A stretch of DNA of 64,000 nucleotides from Providencia sp. PROV188 (GCF_027595165.1 NZ_CP097291.1:1116001-1180000); one strand, 5' to 3'; numbered from the stretch's first letter, positions 19,854 through 29,223 are shown. Notes: a model not told the origin generated them from the sequence alone. A program made the numbers and translations.

Positions 19854-20846
19854 CTATTGCTGAGGTGTCGCAAATTCAACGGTGACAGGCATTCCTTGAC
19901 GCAGTTTATCGTTAGGATCATCGACAATAATTCGTAATCGATAGACTAAGTCGGTACGTAAATCCGGTGTTTGTACACTTTTTGGGGTAAATTCAGCCGT
20001 AGGGGAGACAAAACCAATCGTACCATGGTAAGGGGTATTGGGCTGGCTATCCGTAAAGAGTAAGACTTTACTACCAGGAACCGCATCACCTAAATGAGCT
20101 TCACTCACATAGGCTCGCACCCAAACAGGGTGAGTTAATGTCACGCTAAAAACGGTATTACCTGCACCAATGATGGTGCCAGGTTCGATGGCACGAGTCA
20201 GGATTGTGCCGTCAGATGGGGCGATAAGCTGGGTGTCTGAGAGATCAAGCTCAGCTTGAGCAACGGCAGCTTCTGCTTGTAGCCATTCCCCTCGGGCTGC
20301 TGCTATCTCTTCTTGGCGAAATCCGCTCTGATATTGGTTGAGTTTATCTTGGGAAGCTTTTAATGCGGCAAGCGTTTGATTTCGATTGTTTTTGGCATTA
20401 TCTAAGTCATTGGCAGAAATCAGTTTTTGTGCCGCTAAACCTTGCTGACGTTTGTAAAAATTATCCGCATATTGCCAAGCGGCTTGACGCTGAGCGACTT
20501 CAGATTCGACTTGAGCAATTTCTTGTGTCCGGTAGCCTTTCTCTTTGAGTGCTAACTGTGCTTTAGCGCTATCTCGCAGCCCTTTAGCTTTATTTAACGC
20601 GTTGATGTACGGCGCATCATCCAATTTACCAAGTCGTTGCCCAGCAGTGACTTTCGCCCCTTCATCAACATCTAAAGAGGCGAGTTTACCATTGACTCGA
20701 AAACTAAGGTTAACTGTGCGCACATCCACATTCCCGTATAAGGCGAATGTCTTATCCTTAAGTGACTGATAATAATAGCCTCCAGCAATAGTGGCAATCA
20801 GCATGATAAGCAGTAATATAACCAATGCACGGCGTTTTGTGTTCAT
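19854..20846 (-). CDS. ybhG: HlyD-family membrane fusion protein YbhG
   Basis: The periplasmic adaptor of the YbhGFSR exporter, 330 residues. It has an N-terminal membrane anchor ([20 protein letters not shown]), a split lipoyl-like domain ([21 protein letters not shown] and [16 protein letters not shown]), a long coiled-coil hairpin between them, and a C-terminal beta-barrel part. I start at ATG 20846, which has AAGG 6 bases upstream and matches E. coli; an ATG at 20873 would add nine residues. Confidence 0.94.
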   Translation of the reverse strand: MNTKRRALVILLLIMLIATIAGGYYYQSLKDKTFALYGNVDVRTVNLSFRVNGKLASLDVDEGAKVTAGQRLGKLDDAPYINALNKAKGLRDSAKAQLALKEKGYRTQEIAQVESEVAQRQAAWQYADNFYKRQQGLAAQKLISANDLDNAKNNRNQTLAALKASQDKLNQYQSGFRQEEIAAARGEWLQAEAAVAQAELDLSDTQLIAPSDGTILTRAIEPGTIIGAGNTVFSVTLTHPVWVRAYVSEAHLGDAVPGSKVLLFTDSQPNTPYHGTIGFVSPTAEFTPKSVQTPDLRTDLVYRLRIIVDDPNDKLRQGMPVTVEFATPQQ

Positions 20847-20911
20847 AGCTAACCTTAGTGACGGATAAAACATTACTCAGGATTATGATTTAATTTAATC
20901 CATATATCATA

Positions 20912-21604
20912 TCACTTTTCTGCTAGTTGGCGATGACGTAACCCCAATAATAAAATGTCGATATGCTCAATAAGAACCTGATTAATAATTTTAAATTCGC
21001 TTTCGTTGATGTGCTTCCAACCGGTTTGTCTGAGTAAGGTTTCTCGCGCAATGCGGAATGAGAGGGTTTCACCTAAAATGGCGTGCGTGTGGATCAAGGT
21101 CGCTAGATTATTAGGGTCGGCGCCGATATAAATAGAAATTAAGCGATTGAGCCGTGAGTGAATGGGTCCTAACGCTTGTTCGTGGATCAATCCATACGCT
21201 TCGGTTGGGTTCAGCTGCTCGCGAGCTAGAATGCGCGAGAAGCTTAAGTTTTCTTTTTTAAGTTGGAAAAAATTGTACGAAATAATGGTTTTTTTCAGTA
21301 ATTCGAGCGCTTCTTCAGGAATTTGTGACTCTGCGGGTTGGCTAATAAAGTTATCTATTTGAGTGATAGTTTCAGCGAAACTCTCTTTGATATTATTGGC
21401 AATTTGCTGAGCAACCGCGAGATATAACCCTTCTTTAGATCCGAAATAATAGGAAATAGCTGCGATATTTTGCCCAGATGCTTGGGCAATTTGGCGGGTG
21501 GTTGCCCCGTCGATACCTTGTTCTCCATAAACATCGGCAGCGGCGAGAAGAAGTTGGAGTTTGGCGCTCTCTCCGCGTAATGTTGGCGACGAATTTGTGT
21601 TCAT
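20912..21604 (-). CDS. cecR: TetR-family regulator CecR (YbiH)
   Basis: A 230-residue repressor with an N-terminal TetR helix-turn-helix (GATTRQIAQASGQNIAAISYYFGSKEGLYLA, seen as two adjoining motifs) and the YbiH-type C-terminal ligand domain. In E. coli CecR controls ybhG-ybhF-ybhS-ybhR and rhlE and affects sensitivity to cefoperazone and chloramphenicol. The same neighbours flank it here: the exporter downstream and rhlE divergent. ATG 21604 is favoured because AAGGA lies 6 bases upstream; ATG 21610 directly abuts it. Confidence 0.94.
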   Translation of the reverse strand: MNTNSSPTLRGESAKLQLLLAAADVYGEQGIDGATTRQIAQASGQNIAAISYYFGSKEGLYLAVAQQIANNIKESFAETITQIDNFISQPAESQIPEEALELLKKTIISYNFFQLKKENLSFSRILAREQLNPTEAYGLIHEQALGPIHSRLNRLISIYIGADPNNLATLIHTHAILGETLSFRIARETLLRQTGWKHINESEFKIINQVLIEHIDILLLGLRHRQLAEK

Positions 21605-21899
21605 AAACATTCCTTTTGATTCAGAATTAAATAATTTTTAGCATGCTCTTAGTTGGCATTTATTCATTGTTCAGGATGAAAACGGATGTATCTTTAGTTT
21701 TGTGTACGTATATATACTATATAAAGCAGATTTTGTATTAGTTTATTCATCAATCTAAATTAATATATTTATCATGGTCAAATGATGGTAGAATTTTTGC
21801 GTGTCGCATGGCAGTTTGCGCTTTTCTTCTATTGAATATCGAATCTTCCCCCCTAGAGCTGCCCAGTAAATTGAAGCGGTGGAGCCCGGAGTAATTAAT

Positions 21900-23321
21900 T
21901 TGACTAGTTTTTCTGACCTCGCGTTAAACGAGGAAATCTTGCGTGCCATTAATGAATTAGGCTATGAAAGTCCTACGCCTATTCAACAACAAGCTATTCC
22001 TGCTGTTTTAGCGGGCAAAGACCTATTAGCCAGCGCTCAAACAGGTACGGGTAAAACAGCGGGTTTTACTTTACCTATTTTGCAAAAGCTGGTGGACAAT
22101 CCACGCGGTAATAACCGTCGTCCTATTCGCGCATTGATTTTAACCCCGACCCGTGAACTTGCGGCTCAAGTGGCTGAAAATGTAAAAGAATATAGCCGTC
22201 ATTTGAGAATTCGTTCATTTGTTGTGTTCGGTGGCGTCAGTATTAACCCGCAAATGATGAAACTGCGTGGTGGTGTGGATGTGTTGATCGCAACACCGGG
22301 TCGTTTATTGGACTTGGAACATCAAAACGCGGTGGATTTATCGCAGGTTGAAGTTTTCGTCTTGGATGAAGCTGACCGTATGTTAGATATGGGCTTTATT
22401 CACGATATTCGCCGTGTGATCACGAAATTACCTAAAAAGCGCCAAAATCTTCTGTTCTCCGCGACGTTCTCTGATGAGATCAAACAGTTGGCGAGCAAGT
22501 TATTGAACAATCCAGTTTCCATTGAAGTGGCTCCGCGCAACTCAGCTTCTGAGCAAGTAACGCAGTATGTTCATTTAGTGGATAAAAAACGTAAAGCTGA
22601 GTTACTCTCGTTTATGATTGGGCGTGAAAACTGGCAGCAAGTTCTGGTATTTACGCGTACCAAACATGGCGCTAACCGCTTAGCTGAGCACTTAAACAAA
22701 GATGGTGTCAAAGCGGCGGCGATTCATGGTAATAAGAGCCAAGGCGCTCGTACCCGTGCTTTAGCTGATTTTAAATCCGGGGATATCCGTGTCTTAGTGG
22801 CGACAGACATTGCGGCTCGCGGCTTAGATATTGAACAGCTCCCTTATGTGGTTAACTTTGAGCTGCCTAATGTGGCGGAAGATTATGTTCACCGTATTGG
22901 TCGTACTGGACGTGCGGAAGCCACGGGTATGGCGGTATCTTTGGTGTGTATCGATGAAGCGAAACTGCTTAAAGATATTGAGAAATTATTGAAAAAATCC
23001 ATCCCACAGATGGAGATTGAAGGCTACGAGCCAGACCCGTCAATCAAAGCTGAGCCGATCCAAAAGCCTTCTCAGCGTAATGATCGTCGTGGTTCTGATA
23101 GTCGCCGCGGGTCTGATAACCGTCGTGGTTCTGACAACCGCCGTAGCTCTGAGGATAGCCGCGGTGAGCGCAGCAATCATTCAGGCAATAATAGCAATAA
23201 AGGTTCAAGCCGTCCTCGTCGTCAAAATGCGAATTCCGAGAAAGGTCAGTCTGAATCCACTTCAGGTTCACCGTGGAAAAATGCACAGAAGCGCGTTAGA
23301 CAAGGGCGTAGTGATAGCTAA
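21900..23321 (+). CDS. rhlE: DEAD-box ATP-dependent RNA helicase RhlE
   Basis: A 473-residue RNA helicase linked to ribosome maturation. Conserved motifs seen are the Q motif ([13 protein letters not shown]), motif I AQTGTGKT, motif II VLDEAD, motif III SAT, and HRIGRTGRA. The C-terminal tail is basic and repetitive ([16 protein letters not shown]), the usual RNA-binding extension. I use TTG 21900, which follows CGGAG by 8 bases and gives [18 protein letters not shown] at 21879 is in frame but would add residues the family lacks. Its stop shares one base with the dusC start. Confidence 0.94.
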   Translation: MTSFSDLALNEEILRAINELGYESPTPIQQQAIPAVLAGKDLLASAQTGTGKTAGFTLPILQKLVDNPRGNNRRPIRALILTPTRELAAQVAENVKEYSRHLRIRSFVVFGGVSINPQMMKLRGGVDVLIATPGRLLDLEHQNAVDLSQVEVFVLDEADRMLDMGFIHDIRRVITKLPKKRQNLLFSATFSDEIKQLASKLLNNPVSIEVAPRNSASEQVTQYVHLVDKKRKAELLSFMIGRENWQQVLVFTRTKHGANRLAEHLNKDGVKAAAIHGNKSQGARTRALADFKSGDIRVLVATDIAARGLDIEQLPYVVNFELPNVAEDYVHRIGRTGRAEATGMAVSLVCIDEAKLLKDIEKLLKKSIPQMEIEGYEPDPSIKAEPIQKPSQRNDRRGSDSRRGSDNRRGSDNRRSSEDSRGERSNHSGNNSNKGSSRPRRQNANSEKGQSESTSGSPWKNAQKRVRQGRSDS

Positions 23322-24280
23322 TGCGTGTGCTACTCGCCCCGATGGAAGGGGTACTCGATTCTCTGGTTCGCCGATTATTGAGTGAGGTGAACGACTACGA
23401 CTTGTGCATTACTGAGTTTGTGCGAGTTGTCGATACCTTGTTGCCGGCAAAAACGTTTTATCGGTTATGCCCGGAATTGCAACAAGGTAGCCGAACGCCA
23501 TCGGGAACGTTAGTGCGGGTGCAGCTATTAGGGCAACATCCTGAGTGGTTGGCTGAAAATGCCAACCGCGCAATTGAATTAGGCTCTTGGGGCGTCGATC
23601 TCAATTGCGGTTGTCCATCAAAAACGGTAAATGGCAGCGGTGGCGGTGCGACGTTATTGAAGCAGCCAGAGCTTATCTATCACGCCGCTAAAGCTATGCG
23701 AGCGGCTGTACCGAAAGATTTACCCGTTTCTGTGAAAGTCCGTTTGGGTTGGGATAGCAGCCAATTTGCTCATGAAATTGCGGATGCTGTACAGCAAGCC
23801 GGGGCGACCGAACTGACGGTTCATGGGCGTACAAAGGAAGATGGCTATAAAGCGGAATGTATTAACTGGCAGGCGATTGGTGAGCTTCGTCAGAAACTGT
23901 CGATTCCGGTGATTGCCAATGGCGAAATCTGGGATTATGAAAGTGCTAAACGCTGTATGGAAATCACTGGGTGCGATTCGATTATGATTGGTCGAGGTGC
24001 TTTAAATACGCCGAATTTGAGCCGTGTGATCAAACACAATGTCGCGAAGATGCCTTGGGAACAGGTCGGGAAAATACTCTTTAAATATACGGAACTAGAA
24101 AAACTGGGTGATACAGGGCATTACCATGCAGCTCGTATCAAACAGTGGCTGAGTTATTTACGTAAAGAGTATCAGCAGGCGGATGAACTGTTTTCTCAAG
24201 TGAGAGCGTTGAAAACGGCGGAGCAAATAGCGGATGTTATTGCGCTACATGTGGAGCAGCTTTCTGTCGTATCATCTTAA
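23321..24280 (+). CDS. dusC: tRNA-dihydrouridine(16) synthase DusC
   Basis: A flavin-dependent tRNA modification enzyme that reduces uridine 16, 319 residues. The N-terminus [17 protein letters not shown] and the motif [21 protein letters not shown] (catalytic Cys in CGCPSK) identify the DusC subgroup. [10 protein letters not shown] and ANGEIWD follow as expected. It overlaps rhlE by one base (TAATG), so the two are almost certainly co-expressed. In E. coli dusC (yohI) lies beside yohJ instead, so this pairing is a rearranged context. Confidence 0.95.
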   Translation: MRVLLAPMEGVLDSLVRRLLSEVNDYDLCITEFVRVVDTLLPAKTFYRLCPELQQGSRTPSGTLVRVQLLGQHPEWLAENANRAIELGSWGVDLNCGCPSKTVNGSGGGATLLKQPELIYHAAKAMRAAVPKDLPVSVKVRLGWDSSQFAHEIADAVQQAGATELTVHGRTKEDGYKAECINWQAIGELRQKLSIPVIANGEIWDYESAKRCMEITGCDSIMIGRGALNTPNLSRVIKHNVAKMPWEQVGKILFKYTELEKLGDTGHYHAARIKQWLSYLRKEYQQADELFSQVRALKTAEQIADVIALHVEQLSVVSS

Positions 24281-24327
24281 CATGATGAAATTTGCCAAAA
24301 TTTGAGATTAGGTCTTTAATTACTATG

Positions 24328-24357
24328 TATGGTGGTGACTAGTATGGTGGTGATTAA
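24328..24357. repeat. 15-base tandem duplication between dusC and the yeaQ-type gene
   Basis: TATGGTGGTGACTAG (24328-24342) is followed by TATGGTGGTGATTAA (24343-24357), identical in the first 11 bases. It is a short imperfect duplication, with no function evident. Confidence 0.6.
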
Positions 24358-24462
24358 TTCAAAATATTGTCATTACCGTATGTCATGATTAAAGAGTCTA
24401 TATCGTGTAACAAAGTTATCGTGCTAGGAAATTTAGAGCAACAGAGATATTGGAGGCCTCAA

Positions 24463-24711
24463 ATGGGCGTTATTGCTTGGATTATCTTTGGTTTAATCGC
24501 AGGTGTTTTAGCTAAATGGTTAATGCCTGGAACCTATCAAATGGGTTTTATCATGACGACTGTATTGGGGATCGTCGGGGCGGTTGTCGGGGGATACATC
24601 AGCACATTCTTTGGTAAAGGCAAGGTGGATGGCTTTAACTTCGGTAGTTTTGTTGTTGCCGTGATCGGCGCCATTGTCGTGCTATTCCTTGCGGGAATGT
24701 TTATTAAGTAG
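24463..24711 (+). CDS. GlsB/YeaQ/YmgE family small membrane protein
   Basis: An 82-residue inner-membrane protein with three hydrophobic segments and the family pattern IIFGLIAGVLAKWLMPG, then a Gly-rich segment (GIVGAVVGGYISTFFG). Family members are often annotated transglycosylase-associated, but no enzymatic role is established; several are stress-induced. ATG 24463 is supported by a GGAGG (24452-24456) six bases upstream. The frame is open from 24367, but that N-terminus is not family-like. Confidence 0.9.
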   Translation: MGVIAWIIFGLIAGVLAKWLMPGTYQMGFIMTTVLGIVGAVVGGYISTFFGKGKVDGFNFGSFVVAVIGAIVVLFLAGMFIK

Positions 24712-24772
24712 CATTTCTCAAATAGTTATCTTGAGGAAAAAATGCTTTTTAACTGCACAATCAAATATTTAT

Positions 24773-24822
24773 TAAAGCCACCTATTATGACGTTCGCTAA
24801 ATAATGAGTGGCTTTAATTTTT
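24773..24822 (+). terminator. Terminator after the yeaQ-type gene
   Basis: TAAAGCCAC (24773-24781) pairs with GTGGCTTTA (24808-24816), and a T-rich run follows. The loop is long but contains further complementary ATTAT/ATAAT segments. It lies between convergent genes. Confidence 0.65.
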
Positions 24823-25190
24823 TAATTTTCACATGGTTCCATGAATTTATGTATTGAAGATTTATCAAATGCAGTAATTTCAAATAACTGAGTCAATAAT
24901 CTATCATCATGAACTGTATTCCAAGTGATACAGTTATTTTCAATTAATGTAAGAGAAAATTTCACTACAGAATTATGTGTCTCAGTGTAATGATTAAATT
25001 CAATAGCACGATATGAGTATAAGTAAAAAGCCATGTTATCTAAGTTTGTTGTATTATAACATCCTAGAATACAAAAATTTGGAGACTGGTTAATGGCTGG
25101 ATGGATATCTTTTGTTTGCTCCCATTCTATTTGGCGCTTTAAACTTTTTAAAAATACGTTAGATATGACTTTGTGTTCTGTTGGGTTCAT
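24822..25190 (-). CDS. Hypothetical cytoplasmic protein, second gene of AT-rich cassette
   Basis: A 122-residue protein that I do not recognise. It has no signal peptide or membrane segment and has several aromatic and Cys residues (NFCILGCYNTTN, YLYSYRAIEFNHYTETH). ATG 25190 is chosen because GAGG lies 8-12 bases upstream; the frame is open from 25238, overlapping the previous gene. It begins 10 bases after the upstream membrane-protein gene, so the two form a unit. The region is very AT-rich compared with its neighbours, which suggests transfer. Confidence 0.7.
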   Translation of the reverse strand: MNPTEHKVISNVFLKSLKRQIEWEQTKDIHPAINQSPNFCILGCYNTTNLDNMAFYLYSYRAIEFNHYTETHNSVVKFSLTLIENNCITWNTVHDDRLLTQLFEITAFDKSSIHKFMEPCEN

Positions 25191-25200
25191 TAGTTTTCCC

Positions 25201-25665
25201 TCATATTTTTCTAGCTGAAATATCAATAATATTATCAATATAATTAAGTAGAAGATTTACTTCATCTAACATATCAAAACATAGGCTAATATCTAAATCA
25301 TGGTGGTCTTTTATTGATGTTATTTTTGTGGTTTTTATTTTGTATTGTTTTATTGATGATGTTAATTTTTTATCTTTAGAGTCAATGAATAGAATATAAT
25401 GGTGTAATGATTGTATTCTACTATGTAACTTCCTTCTATGCATTTCTTCATGAAAGGTATTTTTATTATGAACTTCAGATAAGTGTTTATAATAATCATT
25501 AAGTAGCTTGGATAGCTTCTCCTTATGAAAATAAATAGATACCTTACGATTAAATTTAATCGTTAATCTTGATGTTTGTAATAGAACCCATAAAGTTGCG
25601 GCTGTACCGACAAAGGTAGAGATCGTCCCTAGGTTTATTACCCAGAGTTCCCATGATGTATTCAT
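25201..25665 (-). CDS. Hypothetical membrane-anchored protein, first gene of AT-rich cassette
   Basis: A 154-residue protein with one N-terminal membrane segment (LGTISTFVGTAATLWVLLQTS), then a long, mostly helical, basic cytoplasmic part with many Lys and His (FHEEMHRRKLHSRIQSLHH). I do not recognise a family. Base composition is extreme: 11 of 60 bases in 25201-25260 are G or C. It is paired with the downstream gene at 24822-25190, and a hairpin separates the unit from sseA. A membrane anchor plus cytosolic partner could suit many roles, so I assign none. Confidence 0.7.
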   Translation of the reverse strand: MNTSWELWVINLGTISTFVGTAATLWVLLQTSRLTIKFNRKVSIYFHKEKLSKLLNDYYKHLSEVHNKNTFHEEMHRRKLHSRIQSLHHYILFIDSKDKKLTSSIKQYKIKTTKITSIKDHHDLDISLCFDMLDEVNLLLNYIDNIIDISARKI

Positions 25666-25752
25666 TTTTTATTAGCTCCATAAAAATAGAGTAATAGAAA
25701 TCTTAATTAATTAGATTGATTTTTTATAATATTAGATTTAAATAGAACAAAC

Positions 25753-25786
25753 AAATCCCCTCATAATTAACGCGTATTTATGAGGG
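25753..25786 (-). terminator. Hairpin downstream of sseA
   Basis: A perfect 9-base stem, CCCTCATAA (25758-25766) with TTATGAGGG (25778-25786), lies 12 bases after the sseA stop. On the minus strand it is followed by GATTTGTTTGTT, a modest T-tract. Confidence 0.65.
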
Positions 25787-25797
25787 AATAAAAATGA

Positions 25798-26640
25798 TTA
25801 AGGTTCGATTGGTAACCCGTTGTCTTGTCCCCATTGCGCCCATGAACCATCATAGAGGCGCACATGTGGGTTACCTAATAATACCAATGCCAGTAAAACT
25901 ACGGCAGCAGTCATGCCAGAGCCACAGGTTGTGACTGTTGGTGCGAGAATATCGACACCTTGCTGCGCAAAAATAGCTTTTAATTGTTCGGGGGATTTAT
26001 ATTCCCCATTATCCACTAATAAATCCCAAGGCACATTTTTACTGCCTGGAATATGCCCCATCCTTAAACCTGGGCGAGGTTCAGGAGCTTGAGCCAGAAA
26101 ACGGGCAGCTGCACGCGCATCAATAATTTGGATTTTACCTTCAGTGGCAACCTCTAACATTTGCTGTTGATTCAGCGCATTAGCATCTTGTCTATCAGCA
26201 ATAAAGGTTTGTGCGGCGGGTGGGGTGACTTTACCAGATTGAGTTGCGAAACCAGCTGCTTTCCATGCGTTAATTCCACCGGCTAAAATTTTAACCTGTT
26301 TACAGCCTAAAGTGCGGAAAGTCCACCATGCACGCGGAGATGAAAACAAATTATTTTGAGCGTAAATAATGACTTGCGTTTGATTATTAATCCCCATCGC
26401 TCCAACAGCTTGGCTAAATGTGGCGGCGTCAGGGAGCATATGGGGTAAGTCGCAGCTCTTATCGGCGATTTCATCTTGATTAAAAAATTGAGCTTGGGGA
26501 ATGTGCTCATCAAGGTAGCTTTGGTAGCAATCATAAGGGGCGGTAGGTGGTGGCGTAGAGACATCAAGCACAATAATATTACTGTCTGAAAGATGTGAAT
26601 TTAACCACTCTGGTGTTACAAAATAATCGTTGTACATCAT
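25798..26640 (-). CDS. sseA: 3-mercaptopyruvate sulfurtransferase SseA
   Basis: A 280-residue cytoplasmic protein made of two rhodanese domains. It transfers sulfur from 3-mercaptopyruvate to thiol acceptors or cyanide. The second domain carries the active-site loop CGSGMT with Cys239; mercaptopyruvate sulfurtransferases have CG(S/T)G(V/M)T where thiosulfate rhodaneses have basic residues, which supports this substrate. The first domain (VTPEWLNSHLSDSNIIVLDVS) is the structural, inactive one. Confidence 0.93.
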   Translation of the reverse strand: MMYNDYFVTPEWLNSHLSDSNIIVLDVSTPPPTAPYDCYQSYLDEHIPQAQFFNQDEIADKSCDLPHMLPDAATFSQAVGAMGINNQTQVIIYAQNNLFSSPRAWWTFRTLGCKQVKILAGGINAWKAAGFATQSGKVTPPAAQTFIADRQDANALNQQQMLEVATEGKIQIIDARAAARFLAQAPEPRPGLRMGHIPGSKNVPWDLLVDNGEYKSPEQLKAIFAQQGVDILAPTVTTCGSGMTAAVVLLALVLLGNPHVRLYDGSWAQWGQDNGLPIEP

Positions 26641-26673
26641 AACTCACCGTCCCGTTTGATTAATAATGGATGA

Positions 26674-26835
26674 TTACTGGATCTGATTAGGTGCAGGTAA
26701 TATCGATGGCGATTGAGCCTGATTTTGCTCTAAAGGTGTGGTGGAGCGGGTATAAATATTCATCCCGGCAAGCACAATACCCCCAATAGAACTCAATGCG
26801 CATAATGCGCACAGTGCGATGACGACTTTTTTCAT
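26674..26835 (-). CDS. Small predicted membrane or exported protein (53 residues)
   Basis: A short frame with a lysine-start, hydrophobic N-terminus (MKKVVIALCALCALSS) followed by a polar, Pro/Gln-rich tail (LEQNQAQSPSILPAP). It is either a single-pass membrane protein or a secreted peptide; SIGGIVLAG continues the hydrophobic stretch. CAGG lies about 10 bases before ATG 26835. The frame is open to 26892, but the added part looks random. It lies 33 bases upstream of sseA on the same strand and divergent from dinG. I do not recognise it. Confidence 0.55.
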   Translation of the reverse strand: MKKVVIALCALCALSSIGGIVLAGMNIYTRSTTPLEQNQAQSPSILPAPNQIQ

Positions 26836-26960
26836 TTTTATTAGCCTGATTTGACACGAAGATGCCAAAGTATAACTGGATGGTGATAGCAAACAAGTTT
26901 TACGGGATATTTTCTTGGCTCGATTTGGTGTTTTGCGAAAGGCTTTCCAGAATTTGTGTA

Positions 26961-26980
26961 TAATGGAAATTAATACAGTA
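26961..26980. promoter_or_regulatory. Probable LexA box of dinG
   Basis: The 20-mer TAATGGAAATTAATACAGTA matches the LexA consensus TACTGTATATATATACAGTA at 15 of 20 positions. The right half ACAGTA is perfect and the left half is degenerate (ATGG for CTGT). It lies about 100 bases before dinG, a LexA-controlled gene in E. coli. Confidence 0.6.
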
Positions 26981-26981
26981 G

Positions 26982-27033
26982 TTTTGCGAAGGGTTTCGCA
27001 AAAGAGAAACAGGGGCTTTCCTGCCTCTTTTTT
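26982..27033 (+). promoter_or_regulatory. Structured dinG leader with terminator-like stem (possible attenuator)
   Basis: Hairpin 1 is TTTTGCGAA (26982-26990), loop GGGT, TTCGCAAAA (26995-27003). Hairpin 2 is AGGGGC (27011-27016), loop TTTCCT, GCCTCT (27023-27028), running into six T ending at 27033. The second stem looks like an intrinsic terminator, yet it lies between the LexA-type box and the dinG start, and no plus-strand gene ends upstream. This makes transcription attenuation plausible but unproven. Confidence 0.5.
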
Positions 27034-27075
27034 GATTAGCTATCATCTCCTTTTTACTTGGTCTTCTGCGTATCT

Positions 27076-29187
27076 ATGTCTCTGTCAAATAAAATCAAAG
27101 AACAAATAACTCAATGGTATAAGGGGTTATCTAACCAAATCGAGGGGTTCGTCTCTCGGGCACCTCAGCGGCAGATGATTGCTGAAGTGGCGAAAAATTT
27201 GTCGGATGCAGAAGGGCGTCATTTAGTGATTGAAGCACCCACTGGGGTGGGAAAAACCTTATCCTATTTGATACCAGGCATTGCGGTAGGGCGCGAAGAA
27301 GGTAAAACTTTGGTCGTGAGCACCGCTAACGTTGCCCTCCAAGATCAAATATTCAGTAAGGATTTGCCATTACTGAGCAAAATTATCCCTGACTTAAAAT
27401 ATACAGGCGCATTTGGGCGGGCGCGTTATGTGTGCCCCCGAAACTTAGAAGCTATTTGTGCCGCGGAAGGGGAACAAATTGATTTAATGCTGTTGGTGGA
27501 AGACAAAACTGAAATTACCAACAGCGAAGAGAGAGCGCAATGCCAGCAATTATGCAATGATTTTCATAGTTTTGCTTGGGATGGGCTACGCGACCACCAT
27601 AAAAAGGCATTTAGCGATAGTTTATGGCGTAAAGTCAGCACCGATAAAATGAATTGCCTTGGGCGTAATTGCCAGTTCTATCAACGATGCCCTTTTTTTA
27701 TGGCACGCCGTGAAATTGAAGATGCGGATGTGGTCGTGGCTAACCATGCTTTAGTGATGGCAGCCATGGAAAGTGAATCGGTATTACCGGATCCCAAGAA
27801 ATTACTGTTAGTTCTCGATGAGGGGCATCATGTTCCCGATGTGGCGAGAGACGCTTTAGAAGTTGAAGGGGAAATTACGCTAGTTCAGCTTACCGCGCAG
27901 GTGGATAATTTTATTCATCATGTCGGGCAGTATGTTGCGCAGTTTCGTCCAGCAAAACCACCTAAGTTGACTAATCCTGATAAGCTACAACAACATGCTG
28001 AGAAATTACGTGAGTGTTTCCGTGATTTTTCACTGTTAGCGAACGGGCTATTACCTGAAACATCCAAAGAGTCAGAATATTTGTTTCCAATGGGGATCTT
28101 GCCTGAGGTAATGCAGCAATGTTGCCAAGAGCTATTTAAGCTGACAGATGGATTACGTGGGCTATCAGAGGCGATTCTCAGTGATTTAACGGAACAAACA
28201 GCAAAGCAAGATATTGTGCGTTTACATCGCTCCATCTTAGTGACAAGCCGAGCGATGGGCTATTTTGAAAATATGACCAAATTGTGGCGCTTAGCCTCGC
28301 TCGATCAAAGCTCAGGCGCACCTGTTTCGAAATGGCTTAGCCGCCGTTATGAGAAAAATCAATCCCGGATTTTTATGCATTGCGCAGGGATCCGCGTAAG
28401 TGAACAGCTGCAACATTTGTTATGGAAAAATGTGCCTCATATTGTAGTGACATCGGCAACACTTCGCTCTTTGAACAGCTATTCACGTTTTATGGAGTTA
28501 ACGGGATTATCCGAAAAGAGTGATGACCGTTTCGTGACGCTCACCTCACCGTTTAATCATGTTGAGCAGGGTAAGTTGGTGATCCCCAAAATGCAGCATG
28601 AGCCAACTATGGCAAATGAAGCTGAACATTTAAAAGAGATGGCAACCTATTTTCGTCATCAATTTACGCATAGTGATCACCATGGGGTCTTGATCCTATT
28701 TAGTAGCCAGCGAGCGATGGAAGGGTTTCTGGAGCATGTGAAAGATTTGCGTTTACAGCTATTAGTGCAGGGGGATCAGCCACGTTACCGGCTAGTGGAG
28801 ACGCATTGTGAACGTATTAAACAAGGGCAAAAAAGCGCGTTAATCGGCTTACAATCATTTGCGGAAGGGTTGGATTTAAAAGGGGAATTTTTAACCCAAG
28901 TGCATATTCACAAGATTGCGTTTCCGCCTGTGACAAATCCAGTAATTATTACTGAAGGTGATTGGCTGAAGTCATTAAAGCGTTATCCATTCGAGGTACA
29001 AAGTTTACCTAGCGCTTCATTTAATTTGATCCAGCAAGCAGGGCGTTTGATTCGAAGTCATGAGTGTTATGGCGAAATTATCATTTATGATAAGCGCTTA
29101 TTAACCAAAAGCTATGGTAAACGTTTATTAAATTCGTTACCCATTTTCCCTATTGAACAACCTGAAATGCCAACATCAGATAAGTAG
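27076..29187 (+). CDS. dinG: ATP-dependent DNA helicase DinG
   Basis: An XPD-like 5'-3' superfamily 2 helicase of 703 residues that resolves R-loops and other structures during replication/transcription conflict and is induced by DNA damage. Motif I is EAPTGVGKTLSYL and the DEAH-like box is LLVLDEGHH. The 4Fe-4S cysteines are in RYVCPRNLEAIC and MNCLGRNCQFYQRC. The C-terminal QQAGRLIRSH is motif VI. ATG 27076 matches the E. coli start; TTG 27058 is in frame. No good ribosome binding site precedes either start. Confidence 0.96.
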   Translation: MSLSNKIKEQITQWYKGLSNQIEGFVSRAPQRQMIAEVAKNLSDAEGRHLVIEAPTGVGKTLSYLIPGIAVGREEGKTLVVSTANVALQDQIFSKDLPLLSKIIPDLKYTGAFGRARYVCPRNLEAICAAEGEQIDLMLLVEDKTEITNSEERAQCQQLCNDFHSFAWDGLRDHHKKAFSDSLWRKVSTDKMNCLGRNCQFYQRCPFFMARREIEDADVVVANHALVMAAMESESVLPDPKKLLLVLDEGHHVPDVARDALEVEGEITLVQLTAQVDNFIHHVGQYVAQFRPAKPPKLTNPDKLQQHAEKLRECFRDFSLLANGLLPETSKESEYLFPMGILPEVMQQCCQELFKLTDGLRGLSEAILSDLTEQTAKQDIVRLHRSILVTSRAMGYFENMTKLWRLASLDQSSGAPVSKWLSRRYEKNQSRIFMHCAGIRVSEQLQHLLWKNVPHIVVTSATLRSLNSYSRFMELTGLSEKSDDRFVTLTSPFNHVEQGKLVIPKMQHEPTMANEAEHLKEMATYFRHQFTHSDHHGVLILFSSQRAMEGFLEHVKDLRLQLLVQGDQPRYRLVETHCERIKQGQKSALIGLQSFAEGLDLKGEFLTQVHIHKIAFPPVTNPVIITEGDWLKSLKRYPFEVQSLPSASFNLIQQAGRLIRSHECYGEIIIYDKRLLTKSYGKRLLNSLPIFPIEQPEMPTSDK

Positions 29188-29201
29188 GGCGATAAATAAA
29201 T

Positions 29202-29223
29202 TGAGACCACCGAAGTGGTCTCA
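29202..29223 (-). terminator. Terminator between dinG and dps
   Basis: TGAGACCAC (29202-29210) and GTGGTCTCA (29215-29223) form a perfect 9-base stem. On the minus strand the loop is TTCG, a stable tetraloop, and AATTTATTT follows. It most likely ends dps. Confidence 0.8.

Noticed and set aside
23080..23165. Repeat array in the rhlE 3' end as a CRISPR or minisatellite
   Set aside because: The repetition reflects RRGSDN-type codon repeats in the basic tail of a helicase, typical of RhlE, with no spacers.
26963..27109. A 48-codon frame spanning the dinG leader and overlapping the dinG start, as a possible leader peptide
   Set aside because: No ribosome binding site precedes the ATG, and the sequence overlaps the structured leader; it looks incidental.
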